From Streptomyces europaeiscabiei (GTDB taxonomy: Bacteria; Actinomycetota; Actinomycetes; Streptomycetales; Streptomycetaceae): a stretch of DNA of 64,000 nt. The translations under genes were made by a program, and so were the position numbers. Every line of letters begins with the position of its first letter. Position 1 is the stretch's first letter. The DNA is taken from NCBI RefSeq assembly GCF_036346855.1, contig NZ_CP107841.1:3848001-3912000 (forward strand). The letters run 5' to 3'. Under the pieces are notes generated by a model. That model saw only the letters and a list, made by a program, of their open reading frames with translations, did no database searches and had not been told where the DNA came from. Shown piece after piece: positions 17,224 to 25,660 of the stretch.

Positions 17224-17826
17224 ATGAACGATCGCATGGTGTGGATCGACTGCGAGATGACCGGCCTCTCGCTGTCCGACGACGCGCTCATCGAGGTGGC
17301 CGCCCTCGTCACCGACTCCGAGCTGAACGTGCTCGGCGAAGGTGTCGACATCGTCGTCCGCCCGCCGGACTCGGCGCTGGAGACCATGCCGGAGGTGGTG
17401 CGCACGATGCACACCGCGTCCGGCCTGCTCGACGCGCTGCCCGGCGGCACGACGCTGGCGGACGCCGAGGCACAGGTCCTGGCGTACGTACGGGAACACG
17501 TGAAGGAACCGGGCAAGGCCCCCCTGTGCGGCAACTCGGTGGGCACGGACCGCGGCTTCCTGCTCCGGGACATGCCCACGCTGGAGGACTACCTCCACTA
17601 CCGCATCGTGGACGTCTCCTCGATCAAGGAGCTGGCCCGCCGCTGGTACCCGAGGGCGTACTTCAACAGCCCCCAGAAGAGCGGCAACCACCGCGCCCTC
17701 GCCGACATCCGCGAATCCATCGCCGAGCTGCGCTACTACCGCGAGGCGATCTTCGTCCCGCACCCCGGCCCCGACTCGGACACGGCACGCACGATCGCCG
17801 CGAAGCACGTCCTGCCCGCGCTGTAA
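17224..17826 (+). CDS. orn: Oligoribonuclease (DEDDh 3'-5' exonuclease)
   Basis: 200 residues. It degrades 2-5 nt RNA oligomers and linear pGpG, and so is also the last step in c-di-GMP removal. The exonuclease motifs are intact: D-C-E-M-T-G-L at residue 10 (Exo I, D and E), the central [10 protein letters not shown] (Exo II) and G-N-H-R-A-L-A-D-I (Exo III, H and D). ATG 17224 follows a short leader with AGGTGAGA. In Streptomyces orn adjoins adpA and its loss impairs growth. A PAS-GGDEF-EAL gene for c-di-GMP turnover lies later in the same window. Confidence 0.95.
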   Translation: MNDRMVWIDCEMTGLSLSDDALIEVAALVTDSELNVLGEGVDIVVRPPDSALETMPEVVRTMHTASGLLDALPGGTTLADAEAQVLAYVREHVKEPGKAPLCGNSVGTDRGFLLRDMPTLEDYLHYRIVDVSSIKELARRWYPRAYFNSPQKSGNHRALADIRESIAELRYYREAIFVPHPGPDSDTARTIAAKHVLPAL

Positions 17827-17953
17827 TCCCGTCCACGGGGCCCGTCCGGGCCCCCGAACGCCCTCCACCGAAACGCGTGCGCGGGCACCCCTCAGGACCC
17901 TGTACACTTTTTCTCGGCCGGTCGGTGAAACCTTCGGATGAACCGCCGGTCAT

Positions 17954-18027
17954 GGTGGGTGTAGCTCAGCTGGTAGAGCACCTGGTTGTGGTCCAGGATG
18001 CCGCGGGTTCGAGTCCCGTCACTCACC
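17954..18027 (+). tRNA. tRNA-His (anticodon GTG)
   Basis: Cloverleaf: acceptor GTGGGTG (17955-17961) pairs with CACTCAC (18020-18026); the extra G(-1) at 17954 faces discriminator C at 18027, the histidine identity pair. The anticodon loop has GTG at 17988-17990, and the T-arm is GGGTTCGAGTCCC. CCA is not encoded. An accessory segment begins right after it. Confidence 0.96.
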
Positions 18028-18032
18028 CTGAG

Positions 18033-18072
18033 AGTCCGGCCCCGGTCCGCGAAAGCGGACCGGGGCCGGACT
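18033..18072 (+). terminator. Terminator after tRNA-His
   Basis: AGTCCGGCCCCGGTCCGC, GAAA tetraloop, GCGGACCGGGGCCGGACT: 18-bp perfect stem followed by TGTTT. Confidence 0.93.
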
Positions 18073-18079
18073 TGTTTCG

Positions 18080-18304
18080 TCAAGTCTGTCGGCGGTGGCC
18101 TCGCCAGGCCGTGAACAGGCCCGTGCCGACGGAGGTGACGGCGGCGAAGGCTTCGGGACCGGCCAGCAGGAACACCGCGGTGACAACGGTGAGCATGCCC
18201 ACCAGGGCGACGAAATCGAGCGTGCGCTCGACGAGAGCTGCGTGAGCCGTCTCACGCGCTCCCTGCTCGGTCGGACGCTTCATGGCATGTGTTTTCTCGG
18301 TCAT
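18080..18304 (-). CDS. Small membrane protein (74 aa), function unknown
   Basis: A basic, polar N-terminus (MTEKTHAMKRPTEQGARE) leads to two hydrophobic stretches (about 29-47 F-V-A-L-V-G-M-L-T-V-V-T-A-V-F-L-L-A, and 50-64) and a short basic tail W-R-G-H-R-R-Q-T. ATG 18304 or ATG 18283 could be the start; neither has a strong ribosome binding site. It is divergent from the large HTH-TPR gene, sharing a 184-bp upstream region. No family recognised; it could be a partner of that protein, but nothing in the sequence proves it. Confidence 0.5.
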   Translation of the reverse strand: MTEKTHAMKRPTEQGARETAHAALVERTLDFVALVGMLTVVTAVFLLAGPEAFAAVTSVGTGLFTAWRGHRRQT

Positions 18305-18488
18305 GCCGCCAGTGAAGCCGGACCCAGTGGGAATGCTTCAGACAGTCGAACGGTCCCGCAGCATCCCGGACGTGGCGGAACACGACCGGACGTCCGTGAA
18401 CGCGGTCGGACGGCCGGCAACTCTCCCGCTCCGTATGCCGGACGGATGCCAGGGACGCATTCCGGGGCGACAGTCGGAGGGTGACCGC

Positions 18489-20315
18489 GTGGACGTCGAG
18501 CAAGGACTCGCCGAGTTGGCCGCGGACTTGAGGGCACTTCAGGTCCAGCACGGCAACCCGGCCCTGCGCGAGATCGAACGGCATGCCCCGGCCGAGCGCC
18601 CGCTGCCCCCGTCGACCGTCAGCGAGGTACTCAACGGCAGGCGTCTGCCCCGACTCGACCTGCTGCTCGCGCTTGTACAGACACTGCTGGGCTTCACCGG
18701 TGGCGGCGACCACCGCCCGGTGCCGCCGCGTGACCCCAGGATCGAGAGCTGGCGCGACCGCTGGAGCGCACTGCAGCTTCTTCAGAGGTCGGCCAAGCAG
18801 AGCATCTCGGCTGCCGAGGCGACTCAGCAACAACCGCACGCGCACCCGCACCCGCCGGCCCCGGCCCCGGCCCCGTCGCCGTCGCCGTCGCTGTCGCCGG
18901 AACCGGACCATCCGGCTGAGGCATCCGTGTTCGACGAGCCTCCGGCCGTCCGTATCTTCGTGGCGATGCCCGGCAGCTCAATGGGGGGCGGGGCCCGCTG
19001 GACGAACATCCCGGAGATCCGACGACAGTTACTGGAGCCCGTGGCCACGCGCGTCGGCAAGGTGCTGGGCTGCGAGACGCATCTGGTCATCGAGAAGGAG
19101 AAGACGTTCATGGGGACGATTCACCGCTCGATGTTCCGCGAGGCCATGGAGGCAGATGTCTACATAGCCGACCTGAGCGGCGCCAATCCCAACGTCTACC
19201 TGGAACTCGGTGTCCGGTGGGCGCTGCGCGACGCGGTGACCGTGCTGATCGCCCAGGACGTGCGCCAGGTCCTGTTCAACGCCGCGGCAAGCCGGGTGAT
19301 CGGCTACGGCCCCATGCCGGAGGAGCTCAAGGAGGCAAGGCGGCAGATCACGGAGGCCGTGGTCGGGGGAGTACGCCGACGCGAACATGTGGACAGCCCC
19401 GTACGTGAGGGCTCCGCCTACGTCACGGTGCCGCGTGCCCACTACGAAGCCCTGGCCACGGAGATCGCGGGCCTGCGGGCACAGCAGGGCGAGGACCTCA
19501 TCGACGCAGCGCTCGCCCTGAGCCATGACAACCAGGACCGGAGCATCGAGTTGCTGCACGAAGCAGTGGCCCGCAATCCTTCGAGCCTGCGCGGACACTT
19601 CGAGCTGGGTGTCGCACTGCGCCGGAAGAACCGCCATGCCGAGGCGGAGGCCATGTTGTGGATCTGTGTGAGGCTGCGGGCCGACCATGCCCCGAGCTGG
19701 CGTGAACTGGGCACCACGCGCAGCAAACGCGGTGGGCTCCAGGAGGCCGCGGACGCCTTCGCCCGCGCGGTCGAACTCGACGACTCCGATGGGGAGACCT
19801 GGGCCACCCTGGGCGGTCTGCACCGACGTCTGGCGCGCCGAGAACCTCCCGAGCAATTCGACCCCGTCGAACTGGAGAGGGCCCTGGGTTGCTATCGCCG
19901 GGCCATCGCACTGAGCGGCAACGACACCTATCCGCGGCTCAACGAGGCCCGGGTGGAACTGCTGCTCCACGGAGTCCGCGGCACCGACCCCTCCCCCGTC
20001 CTCGACAGATTCCGCCGGCTGGAGCATCTGGCGCGCTTCGCCGCGGAGGATGCTGCGGGAACCGACCCCTGGCCCGTCTTCGACCTCGCGGACACCCTGT
20101 TGCTGACGGGCCGCGAGGAGGAGGGGCTCACGGAACTGCGGAAGGCGATCGGCCTGGTACGGCCGCACGAGACCGAGTCGGTGCTCTCATCCGTCGTGGC
20201 GCCCCTGCAGGACTTCCTGAACTGCCAACGACTACTGGCCCCGACCGCCACGAGCGCCATCGGTGCGGCGGTCGCCGAGTGCCTACGGCATCTGCCGCAG
20301 CGAATTCAGAGCTGA
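18489..20315 (+). CDS. HTH / nucleoside-deoxyribosyltransferase (TIR-like) / TPR protein
   Basis: 608 residues from GTG 18489, with GGAGG eight bases upstream. Three parts are visible. Residues 1-65: an HTH-like helical unit (L-P-P-S-T-V-S-E-V-L-N-G-R-R-L-P-R-L-D) of the kind heading many actinobacterial signalling NTPases. Residues about 110-145 are a His/Pro-rich linker. Residues about 153-300: a Rossmann-like domain with R-I-F-V-A-M-P-G and Y-I-A-D-L-S-G-A-N-P-N-V-Y-L-E-L-G at 225-241, the pattern of NDT/DRHyd and TIR-like nucleotide-cleaving domains (candidate catalytic E239). Residues about 335-600: TPR repeats. Codon 181 is TTA, implying bldA dependence. It lies between tRNA-His and cebR, where S. 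coelicolor (from memory) has no gene. Predicted to be a sensor/effector; substrate unknown. Confidence 0.8.
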   Translation: MDVEQGLAELAADLRALQVQHGNPALREIERHAPAERPLPPSTVSEVLNGRRLPRLDLLLALVQTLLGFTGGGDHRPVPPRDPRIESWRDRWSALQLLQRSAKQSISAAEATQQQPHAHPHPPAPAPAPSPSPSLSPEPDHPAEASVFDEPPAVRIFVAMPGSSMGGGARWTNIPEIRRQLLEPVATRVGKVLGCETHLVIEKEKTFMGTIHRSMFREAMEADVYIADLSGANPNVYLELGVRWALRDAVTVLIAQDVRQVLFNAAASRVIGYGPMPEELKEARRQITEAVVGGVRRREHVDSPVREGSAYVTVPRAHYEALATEIAGLRAQQGEDLIDAALALSHDNQDRSIELLHEAVARNPSSLRGHFELGVALRRKNRHAEAEAMLWICVRLRADHAPSWRELGTTRSKRGGLQEAADAFARAVELDDSDGETWATLGGLHRRLARREPPEQFDPVELERALGCYRRAIALSGNDTYPRLNEARVELLLHGVRGTDPSPVLDRFRRLEHLARFAAEDAAGTDPWPVFDLADTLLLTGREEEGLTELRKAIGLVRPHETESVLSSVVAPLQDFLNCQRLLAPTATSAIGAAVAECLRHLPQRIQS

Positions 20316-20686
20316 CGGCCGACACCACCGTAGGCAAGACGTTCCGGTTTCTACCGCCGCCTTCACAAACCACCGCTCATCGCGATCGGGCAGCCTCACC
20401 CCGTAGGCCCTCCCCCGAGTCCTGCTTCCCGACCGCCCGGAAGACATCACCGATCCGGGCCAGGTGCGCCCCTGACGGACCCTCGACCCGCTCCTGCCCA
20501 CCAGCGGGTGGCCACCCGCGTCTTCCCCGCTCCTGCCAAGGTTCTCCATGAGGCAAGGACGCGGTGCTTCTCCGGCAGACGCAGACCATTCCACGGGGCG
20601 GAGAGCCACCGGACGATGACCATGACCATGGGCGATGACGGTCAGGCCCAGCATCTCGGAACCCCGGTGTTCGAACAGAGCCGCTC
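20316..20686. other. Intergenic region between the HTH-TPR gene and cebR
   Basis: 371 bases separating two convergent genes. Short open frames on both strands lack ribosome binding sites and family resemblance. A 16-bp palindrome GCGGGTGGCCACCCGC (20504-20519) could act as a weak terminator. Nothing else stands out. Confidence 0.4.
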
Positions 20687-21745
20687 TCAGGAAGAAGCCC
20701 GCGCCACCAGCTCCGTGGGCAGCATCACCTGTCGCCGCTCCAGCCCCCGGGACACCGCCGGGCGGCGGTCCGCGATCTCGTCGAGGAGGAGGTCGATCAT
20801 GGCGCGGCCCATTTCCTCTATGGGCTGGCGGACGCTGGTGAGGGGTGGGTCCATGTGGCGGGCGATCGCCGAGTCGTCGAAGCCGACGAGGGCGACGTCG
20901 TCGGGTATGCGGCGGCCCGCCTCGCGGAGGACCTGGCGGGCGCCGGCGGCCATGACGTCGGACTCGGCGAAGACCGCGTCGAGGTCGGGGCAGCGGGCCA
21001 GCAGTTCCGTCATCGCCCGGCGGCCGCCCTCCTCCGTGAAGTCACCGGGGACGATCAGGCGCTCGTCGACCTCGCGGCCGGCGTCCTCCAGGGCGTCCCG
21101 GTAGCCCACGACGCGCCGCTGGGCGCCGTAGACGTCCAGGCGGCCGGTGATGGTGCCGATCCGGGTCCGCCCCCGCTCGATCAGGTGTTCCACCGCCGAG
21201 CGGCCGCCGCCGTAGTTGTCGGAGTCGACGGAGGGGAGCGTCTCGTGCTCCGAGCGGGGGCCGCTGATGACCGCCGGGATTTCCAGTTGTGACAGCAAAT
21301 CGGGGAGCGGGTCGTCCGCGTGGACCGAGACCAGGAGGACGCCGTCGACGCGGTGCGCGGCCAGGTACTGGGCCAGACGGCGGCGCTCCCGGTCGCTGCC
21401 CGCGAAGATCAGCAGGAGCTGCATCTCCGTGTCGGACAGCTGTGCGCCCACGCCCTTGAGGATGTCGGAGAAGTACGGCTCGGAGAAGAAGCGGGTCTCC
21501 GGCTCGGGGACGACCATCGCGATCGCATCGGTGCGGTTCGCCGCGAGAGCACGGGCCGCCGTGTTCGGGACGTAGCCGAGCTCCGCGACGGCCGCCTCGA
21601 CCGCCGCGCGGGTCGCGTCACTGACCCGGGGCGAGCCGTTGATCACCCGGGACACCGTCCCCCGGCCCACGCCGGCCCGAGCGGCGACCTCTTCCAACGT
21701 CGGCCGTCCACCGCTCCGGCCCCGTGCTCCGTGGCCTGTCACCAT
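20687..21745 (-). CDS. cebR: CebR, LacI-family cellobiose/cellotriose-responsive repressor
   Basis: 352 residues. The N-terminal LacI HTH and hinge occupy about residues 14-65 (T-L-E-E-V-A-A-R-A-G-V-G-R-G-T-V-S-R-V-I-N-G and N-T-A-A-R-A-L); the rest is the periplasmic-binding-protein-like sensor domain. GGGAGG precedes ATG 21745. It is divergent from cebEFG, and perfect and near-perfect 14-bp CebR boxes lie before cebE and bglC. CebR is known to repress cello-oligosaccharide uptake and bglC until cellobiose or cellotriose binds, and in S. scabies it also controls virulence functions. Confidence 0.94.
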   Translation of the reverse strand: MVTGHGARGRSGGRPTLEEVAARAGVGRGTVSRVINGSPRVSDATRAAVEAAVAELGYVPNTAARALAANRTDAIAMVVPEPETRFFSEPYFSDILKGVGAQLSDTEMQLLLIFAGSDRERRRLAQYLAAHRVDGVLLVSVHADDPLPDLLSQLEIPAVISGPRSEHETLPSVDSDNYGGGRSAVEHLIERGRTRIGTITGRLDVYGAQRRVVGYRDALEDAGREVDERLIVPGDFTEEGGRRAMTELLARCPDLDAVFAESDVMAAGARQVLREAGRRIPDDVALVGFDDSAIARHMDPPLTSVRQPIEEMGRAMIDLLLDEIADRRPAVSRGLERRQVMLPTELVARASS

Positions 21746-22116
21746 GGTCGCCTCCCGTTCACACCGCGCTGGCGTGGAATCTAACAGTCCTGATCGTCGT
21801 ACGACGTCCGAGAAGTGCTCATCCGGGTTTCGGCGCCGTCGGTGAGACCGGCCCGGCGCCTCCGACGGCGTCCCCTCCGGGACGACTGGTTACACGAGTC
21901 CAACAGTGTCGGCGCCCCGGAACCCGGCGGGCCCGGCGGCGGGCCGGCGCCGCGGACCCGTCCGCCCGTGTCGGCCCGGGTGCCGTCGGCGCCCGATTCC
22001 GCAGACCGCTTGAGCCCCGGCCGGGCCCCGCCCTACCGTTTCCGGGCATGCCAGGCCACCGACCCCGGGTTAGTTAACAGCCCGATAACCGAAGGCATCT
22101 CTCCGCGCTCGCTCCC

Positions 22117-22145
22117 TTGACACCCCCGCGCGAACCGACGACTCT
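22117..22145 (+). promoter_or_regulatory. Candidate cebE promoter
   Basis: TTGACA at 22117-22122, a 17-bp spacer, then a weak -10 GACTCT. The start point would fall about 10 bp before the CebR box, which is where a repressor would block transcription. Confidence 0.4.
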
Positions 22146-22160
22146 TCAACACATCACTCG

Positions 22161-22174
22161 TGGGAGCGCTCCCA
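22161..22174. promoter_or_regulatory. CebR operator before cebE
   Basis: TGGGAGCGCTCCCA, a perfect 14-bp palindrome identical to the CebR box known from Streptomyces, 116 bp before the cebE start. Confidence 0.94.
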
Positions 22175-22290
22175 CAGTACCTGGCACTTACACAACCCGC
22201 ACGTTCCCCGCCCGAGCCGCAGCATGAACTAACGGGCCCAACAAAGCCGTTGGCCGGGGGGTCGGCACGTCAGGGCATCAGGAGGACGCA

Positions 22291-23613
22291 ATGCGAGCAC
22301 GTACCCGAACCGCCCGCAACACGGTGGTCCTGGCAGCCGTCGCCGCCCTGGGCGCCGGGCTGCTGGCCGGCTGTTCCGAGGACCCGGACGACGGCACGTC
22401 GAACGAGGGCGGCGGCAACACCGAGGGCAAGATCACGCTGACGGTCGGCACCTTCGGCGTCTTCGGCTACAAGCAGGCCGGCCTGTACGACGAGTACATG
22501 AAGCAGAACCCGAACGTCGTCATCAAGGAGAACGTCACCACCAAGACCTCGGTCTACTGGCCCAAGACACTCACCCGTCTGCAGGCCGGCTCCGGCACCG
22601 ACGACATCCAGGCGATCGAGATCGGCAACGTCACCGAGGCCGTGGAGACGCAGGGCGACAAGTTCGTCGACCTCGGCAAGGAGGTCGACAAGTCGCAGTG
22701 GCTGGACTGGAAGAACCAGCAGGCCACGACCAAGGACGGCAAGCTCATCGGGCTCGGCACCGACATCGGCCCGATGGCGATCTGCTACCGCAAGGACCTG
22801 TTCGAGAAGGCCGGCCTCGAAACGGACCGCGCCAAGCTCGCGGAGCAGTGGAAGGGCGACTGGAGCAAGTACGTCGACCTCGGCAAGGAGTACATGAAGA
22901 AGGCGCCGAAGGGCACCAAGTACGTGGACTCTGCCTCCTCGGTCTACAACGCGGCCCTCGGCGGCGCGACCGAGCGCTACTACGACAAGGACGGCAACAC
23001 CGTCTGGGAGAAGTCGCAGGGCGTGAAGGACGCCTGGAACGACGCGATGACGGTGGCGACGAGCGACATGACGGCGAAGCTGAAGCAGTTCGAGCTGCCC
23101 TGGGAACAGGCCTACGCCAAGGGCTCCTTCGCCACGGTGGCCTGCCCGGCGTGGATGATCGGCTACATCCAGGAGAAGTCCGGTGACGCCGGCAAGGGCA
23201 AGTGGGACGTGGCGGCGGCGCCGACCGCGGCCAACTGGGGCGGCGCGTTCATCGGTGTGCCGACCGCGAGCAAGCACCAGAAGGAGGCCATCGCCCTGGC
23301 GAAGTGGCTGACCGCTCCGGAGCAGCAGGCCAAGGTCTTCGCCAAGCAGGCCAGCTTCCCGTCGACCCCGTCGGCGTACGGGACCCTGAAGCCGAGCGCC
23401 GATACCACCGCCTACTTCTCCGACGCGCCGCTGACGCAGATCTTCTCCGACTCGGCGAAGACGATCCCGGTGCAGTACTTCGGCGCCAAGGACCAGCCGA
23501 TCGGCACCGCGATCACCGACATCGGCATCGTGCAGGTCGAGCAGAAGGGCAAGAGCCCTGAAGAGGGCTGGGACGCCGCCAGCAAGGAGATCAAGGACGT
23601 GCTCGGCCAGTGA
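22291..23613 (+). CDS. cebE: CebE, cello-oligosaccharide-binding lipoprotein
   Basis: 440 residues, family 1 extracellular solute-binding protein. The signal ends in the lipobox L-L-A-G-C with Cys28 as the lipidated residue. The mature protein has the expected two-lobe pattern (T-V-G-T-F-G-V-F-G-Y near the start; W-M-I-G-Y and A-L-A-K-W-L-T later). GGAGGA sits just before the ATG. It captures cellobiose and cellotriose for the CebFG permease. It overlaps cebF by 4 bp (GTGA) and is first in the operon behind a CebR box. Confidence 0.95.
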   Translation: MRARTRTARNTVVLAAVAALGAGLLAGCSEDPDDGTSNEGGGNTEGKITLTVGTFGVFGYKQAGLYDEYMKQNPNVVIKENVTTKTSVYWPKTLTRLQAGSGTDDIQAIEIGNVTEAVETQGDKFVDLGKEVDKSQWLDWKNQQATTKDGKLIGLGTDIGPMAICYRKDLFEKAGLETDRAKLAEQWKGDWSKYVDLGKEYMKKAPKGTKYVDSASSVYNAALGGATERYYDKDGNTVWEKSQGVKDAWNDAMTVATSDMTAKLKQFELPWEQAYAKGSFATVACPAWMIGYIQEKSGDAGKGKWDVAAAPTAANWGGAFIGVPTASKHQKEAIALAKWLTAPEQQAKVFAKQASFPSTPSAYGTLKPSADTTAYFSDAPLTQIFSDSAKTIPVQYFGAKDQPIGTAITDIGIVQVEQKGKSPEEGWDAASKEIKDVLGQ

Positions 23614-24638
23614 CCAGCTCCAAAGAGGCACTCGCGCATTCCGCGACGAGCGCCGAGACCGCGCCCGGCGATGAGCCGGGCGCGGTCCGGGGCGCTCAGG
23701 GTCGCGGTACGCCGCCGCCGGGCACCGACTCGTGGCGCAGCCGGCTGTACCGCTGGGACATGAAGGCGTCCCCGTACGTGTTCATCTCCCCCTTCTTCCT
23801 GATCTTCGGGGCGTTCTCGCTCGTCCCGCTCGTGTACACGGGCTGGTACTCGCTGCACAACGTGCAGCTCTCCGACCTGGACAACCAGACCTGGGTGGGA
23901 CTGGACAACTACCAGAACCTGCTGTCCTCGGACTTCTTCTGGAACTCCCTGTGGGTCACCTTCGCCATCGGCGTGATCGCGACCGTGCCGCAGCTGATGG
24001 TGGCGATCGGTATCGCGCACCTGCTCAACTACCGGCTGCGTGGCTCGACCGTGTGGCGGGTCATCATGCTCACCCCGTACGCCACCTCGGTGGCGGCAGC
24101 CACACTGGTGTTCGTGCTGCTGTTCTCCTGGGACGGCGGCATGATCAACTGGCTGCTCGACTTCATCGGGATCGACCCCGTCAACTGGCGTGAGTCCAAC
24201 TGGGGTTCGAAGTTCGCCGTCTCCACGATCGTGATCTGGCGGTGGACCGGCTACAACGCGCTGATCTACCTGGCGGCGATGCAGGCGATCCCCGCCGACC
24301 TGTACGAGTCCGCGTCCATCGACGGCGCGAACCGCTGGCAGCAGTTCATCCATGTGACGATCCCGCAGCTGCGGCCCACGATCCTGTTCACCGCGGTGGT
24401 CTCCACGATCGGCGCGACCCAGCTCTTCGGTGAGCCCCTGCTGTTCGGCGGGGCGGACGGTTCCAAGGGCGGCTCCGAGCACCAGTACCAGACGCTCGGC
24501 CTGTACATGTACGACCAGGGCTTCATGATCGGCAACCTCGGCAAGGCGTCCGCGATCGCCTGGTCGATGTTCCTGATCCTGCTGATCGTGGCCGCGATCA
24601 ACCTGCTGCTCACCCGACGGCTGAGGAAGTCCCCATGA
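23610..24638 (+). CDS. cebF: CebF, sugar ABC permease (MalF-type)
   Basis: 342 residues. A cytoplasmic N-terminal stretch of about 50 residues precedes six predicted membrane helices. The EAA coupling loop is visible near residue 235 (Y-E-S-A-S-I-D-G-A-N-R-W-Q-Q-F). GTG start overlapping the cebE stop by 4 bp; the gene overlaps cebG by 4 bp (ATGA). It forms the membrane channel with CebG. No ATPase gene is in the operon; in Streptomyces the shared MsiK ATPase serves this transporter. Confidence 0.94.
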   Translation: MTSSKEALAHSATSAETAPGDEPGAVRGAQGRGTPPPGTDSWRSRLYRWDMKASPYVFISPFFLIFGAFSLVPLVYTGWYSLHNVQLSDLDNQTWVGLDNYQNLLSSDFFWNSLWVTFAIGVIATVPQLMVAIGIAHLLNYRLRGSTVWRVIMLTPYATSVAAATLVFVLLFSWDGGMINWLLDFIGIDPVNWRESNWGSKFAVSTIVIWRWTGYNALIYLAAMQAIPADLYESASIDGANRWQQFIHVTIPQLRPTILFTAVVSTIGATQLFGEPLLFGGADGSKGGSEHQYQTLGLYMYDQGFMIGNLGKASAIAWSMFLILLIVAAINLLLTRRLRKSP

Positions 24639-25540
24639 CCACGAGCGAACTGACTCTTCCCCGGACTCCGGAGAAGGTTCCGGAGAAGAAGGGCTCCCGC
24701 CGACGGGTGATGGGCGCGGGCAAGCAGCTGCACGCGGGCCCGCTCACCTATGTCGTACTGACCCTCTTCGCCGTGGGCTCACTGGCCCCCCTGGTGTGGA
24801 CGGCGATCGCGGCCTCACGCACCAACCAGCGGCTCGCCGAGGCGCCACCGCCGCTGTGGTTCGGCGGGAACCTGTTCAGGAACCTGGAGACCGCCTGGGA
24901 GCAGGCCGGGCTCGGCACCGCCATGCTCAACACGACGTTCGTGGCCGGGACGATCACCGTCGGTACGGTGCTGTTCTCCACGCTCGCCGGGTTCGCCTTC
25001 GCCAAGCTGCGGTTCCGGTTCTCCAGCACGCTGCTGCTGCTGACCATCGGCACGATGATGATTCCGCCGCAGCTGGCCGTCGTCCCGCTGTATCTGTGGA
25101 TGAGCGATCTGAACTGGTCCAACCAGCTGCAGACGGTCATCCTGCCCACGCTGGTCAGCGCCTTCGGCACGTTCTTCATGCGGCAGTACCTGGTCCAGGC
25201 GCTGCCCACCGAGCTGATCGAGGCGGCGCGGGTCGACGGCGCGAGCAGTCTGCGGATCGTGTGGCACGTCGTCTTCCCGGCAGCGCGGCCGGCGATGGCG
25301 GTGCTCGGGCTGCTGACCTTCGTCATGGCCTGGAACGACTTCCTGTGGCCGATCCTGGCCCTGAACCAGCAGAACCCGACCGTCCAGGTGGCCCTCAACG
25401 CCCTTGGCACCGGCTACATCCCCGACCAGTCGGTGATCATGGCGGGCGCGCTGCTCGGCACGTTGCCGCTGCTGATCGCCTTCCTTCTGTTCGGCAAGCA
25501 GATCGTGGGCGGCATCATGCAGGGCGCGGTCAAGGGATGA
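24635..25540 (+). CDS. cebG: CebG, sugar ABC permease (MalG-type)
   Basis: 301 residues, six predicted membrane helices after a short basic N-terminus (P-E-K-K-G-S-R-R-R). The EAA loop (L-I-E-A-A-R-V-D-G-A-S-S-L-R-I) is present about 95 residues from the end and the protein ends G-G-I-M-Q-G-A-V-K-G, typical of MalG-type subunits. Translationally coupled to cebF. About 120 bp separates it from bglC, where a second CebR box lies. Confidence 0.94.
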   Translation: MTTSELTLPRTPEKVPEKKGSRRRVMGAGKQLHAGPLTYVVLTLFAVGSLAPLVWTAIAASRTNQRLAEAPPPLWFGGNLFRNLETAWEQAGLGTAMLNTTFVAGTITVGTVLFSTLAGFAFAKLRFRFSSTLLLLTIGTMMIPPQLAVVPLYLWMSDLNWSNQLQTVILPTLVSAFGTFFMRQYLVQALPTELIEAARVDGASSLRIVWHVVFPAARPAMAVLGLLTFVMAWNDFLWPILALNQQNPTVQVALNALGTGYIPDQSVIMAGALLGTLPLLIAFLLFGKQIVGGIMQGAVKG

Positions 25541-25646
25541 CCCGGCTCGCCGCCGCGTAGTTCCCCCTCGGGGGCCGGGCCAGCGCCGTCCCCGCCCCCC
25601 TCTGCTTCATCCCCCCACCCGCCACTGTCGGTCTCCACGACCACTA

Positions 25647-25660
25647 TGGGAGCGCTTCCA
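25647..25660 (+). promoter_or_regulatory. CebR operator overlapping the bglC start codon
   Basis: TGGGAGCGCTTCCA, one base off the palindromic CebR box; its last A is the first base of the bglC ATG. Repressor bound here would sit on the translation start, so it acts as a roadblock or covers a leaderless-type promoter. Confidence 0.85.

Larger units (their letters stand above)
21746..22290. other. cebR-cebE intergenic control region
   Basis: 545 bases between divergent genes, holding the CebR operator and a candidate cebE promoter near its right end (22117-22174). The GC-rich left part shows no supported gene or second CebR box. Confidence 0.6.

Noticed and set aside
20377..20589. Minus-strand 70-codon frame between the HTH-TPR gene and cebR
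   Set aside because: No start signal, no family, and overlapping frames of equal length on the other strand.
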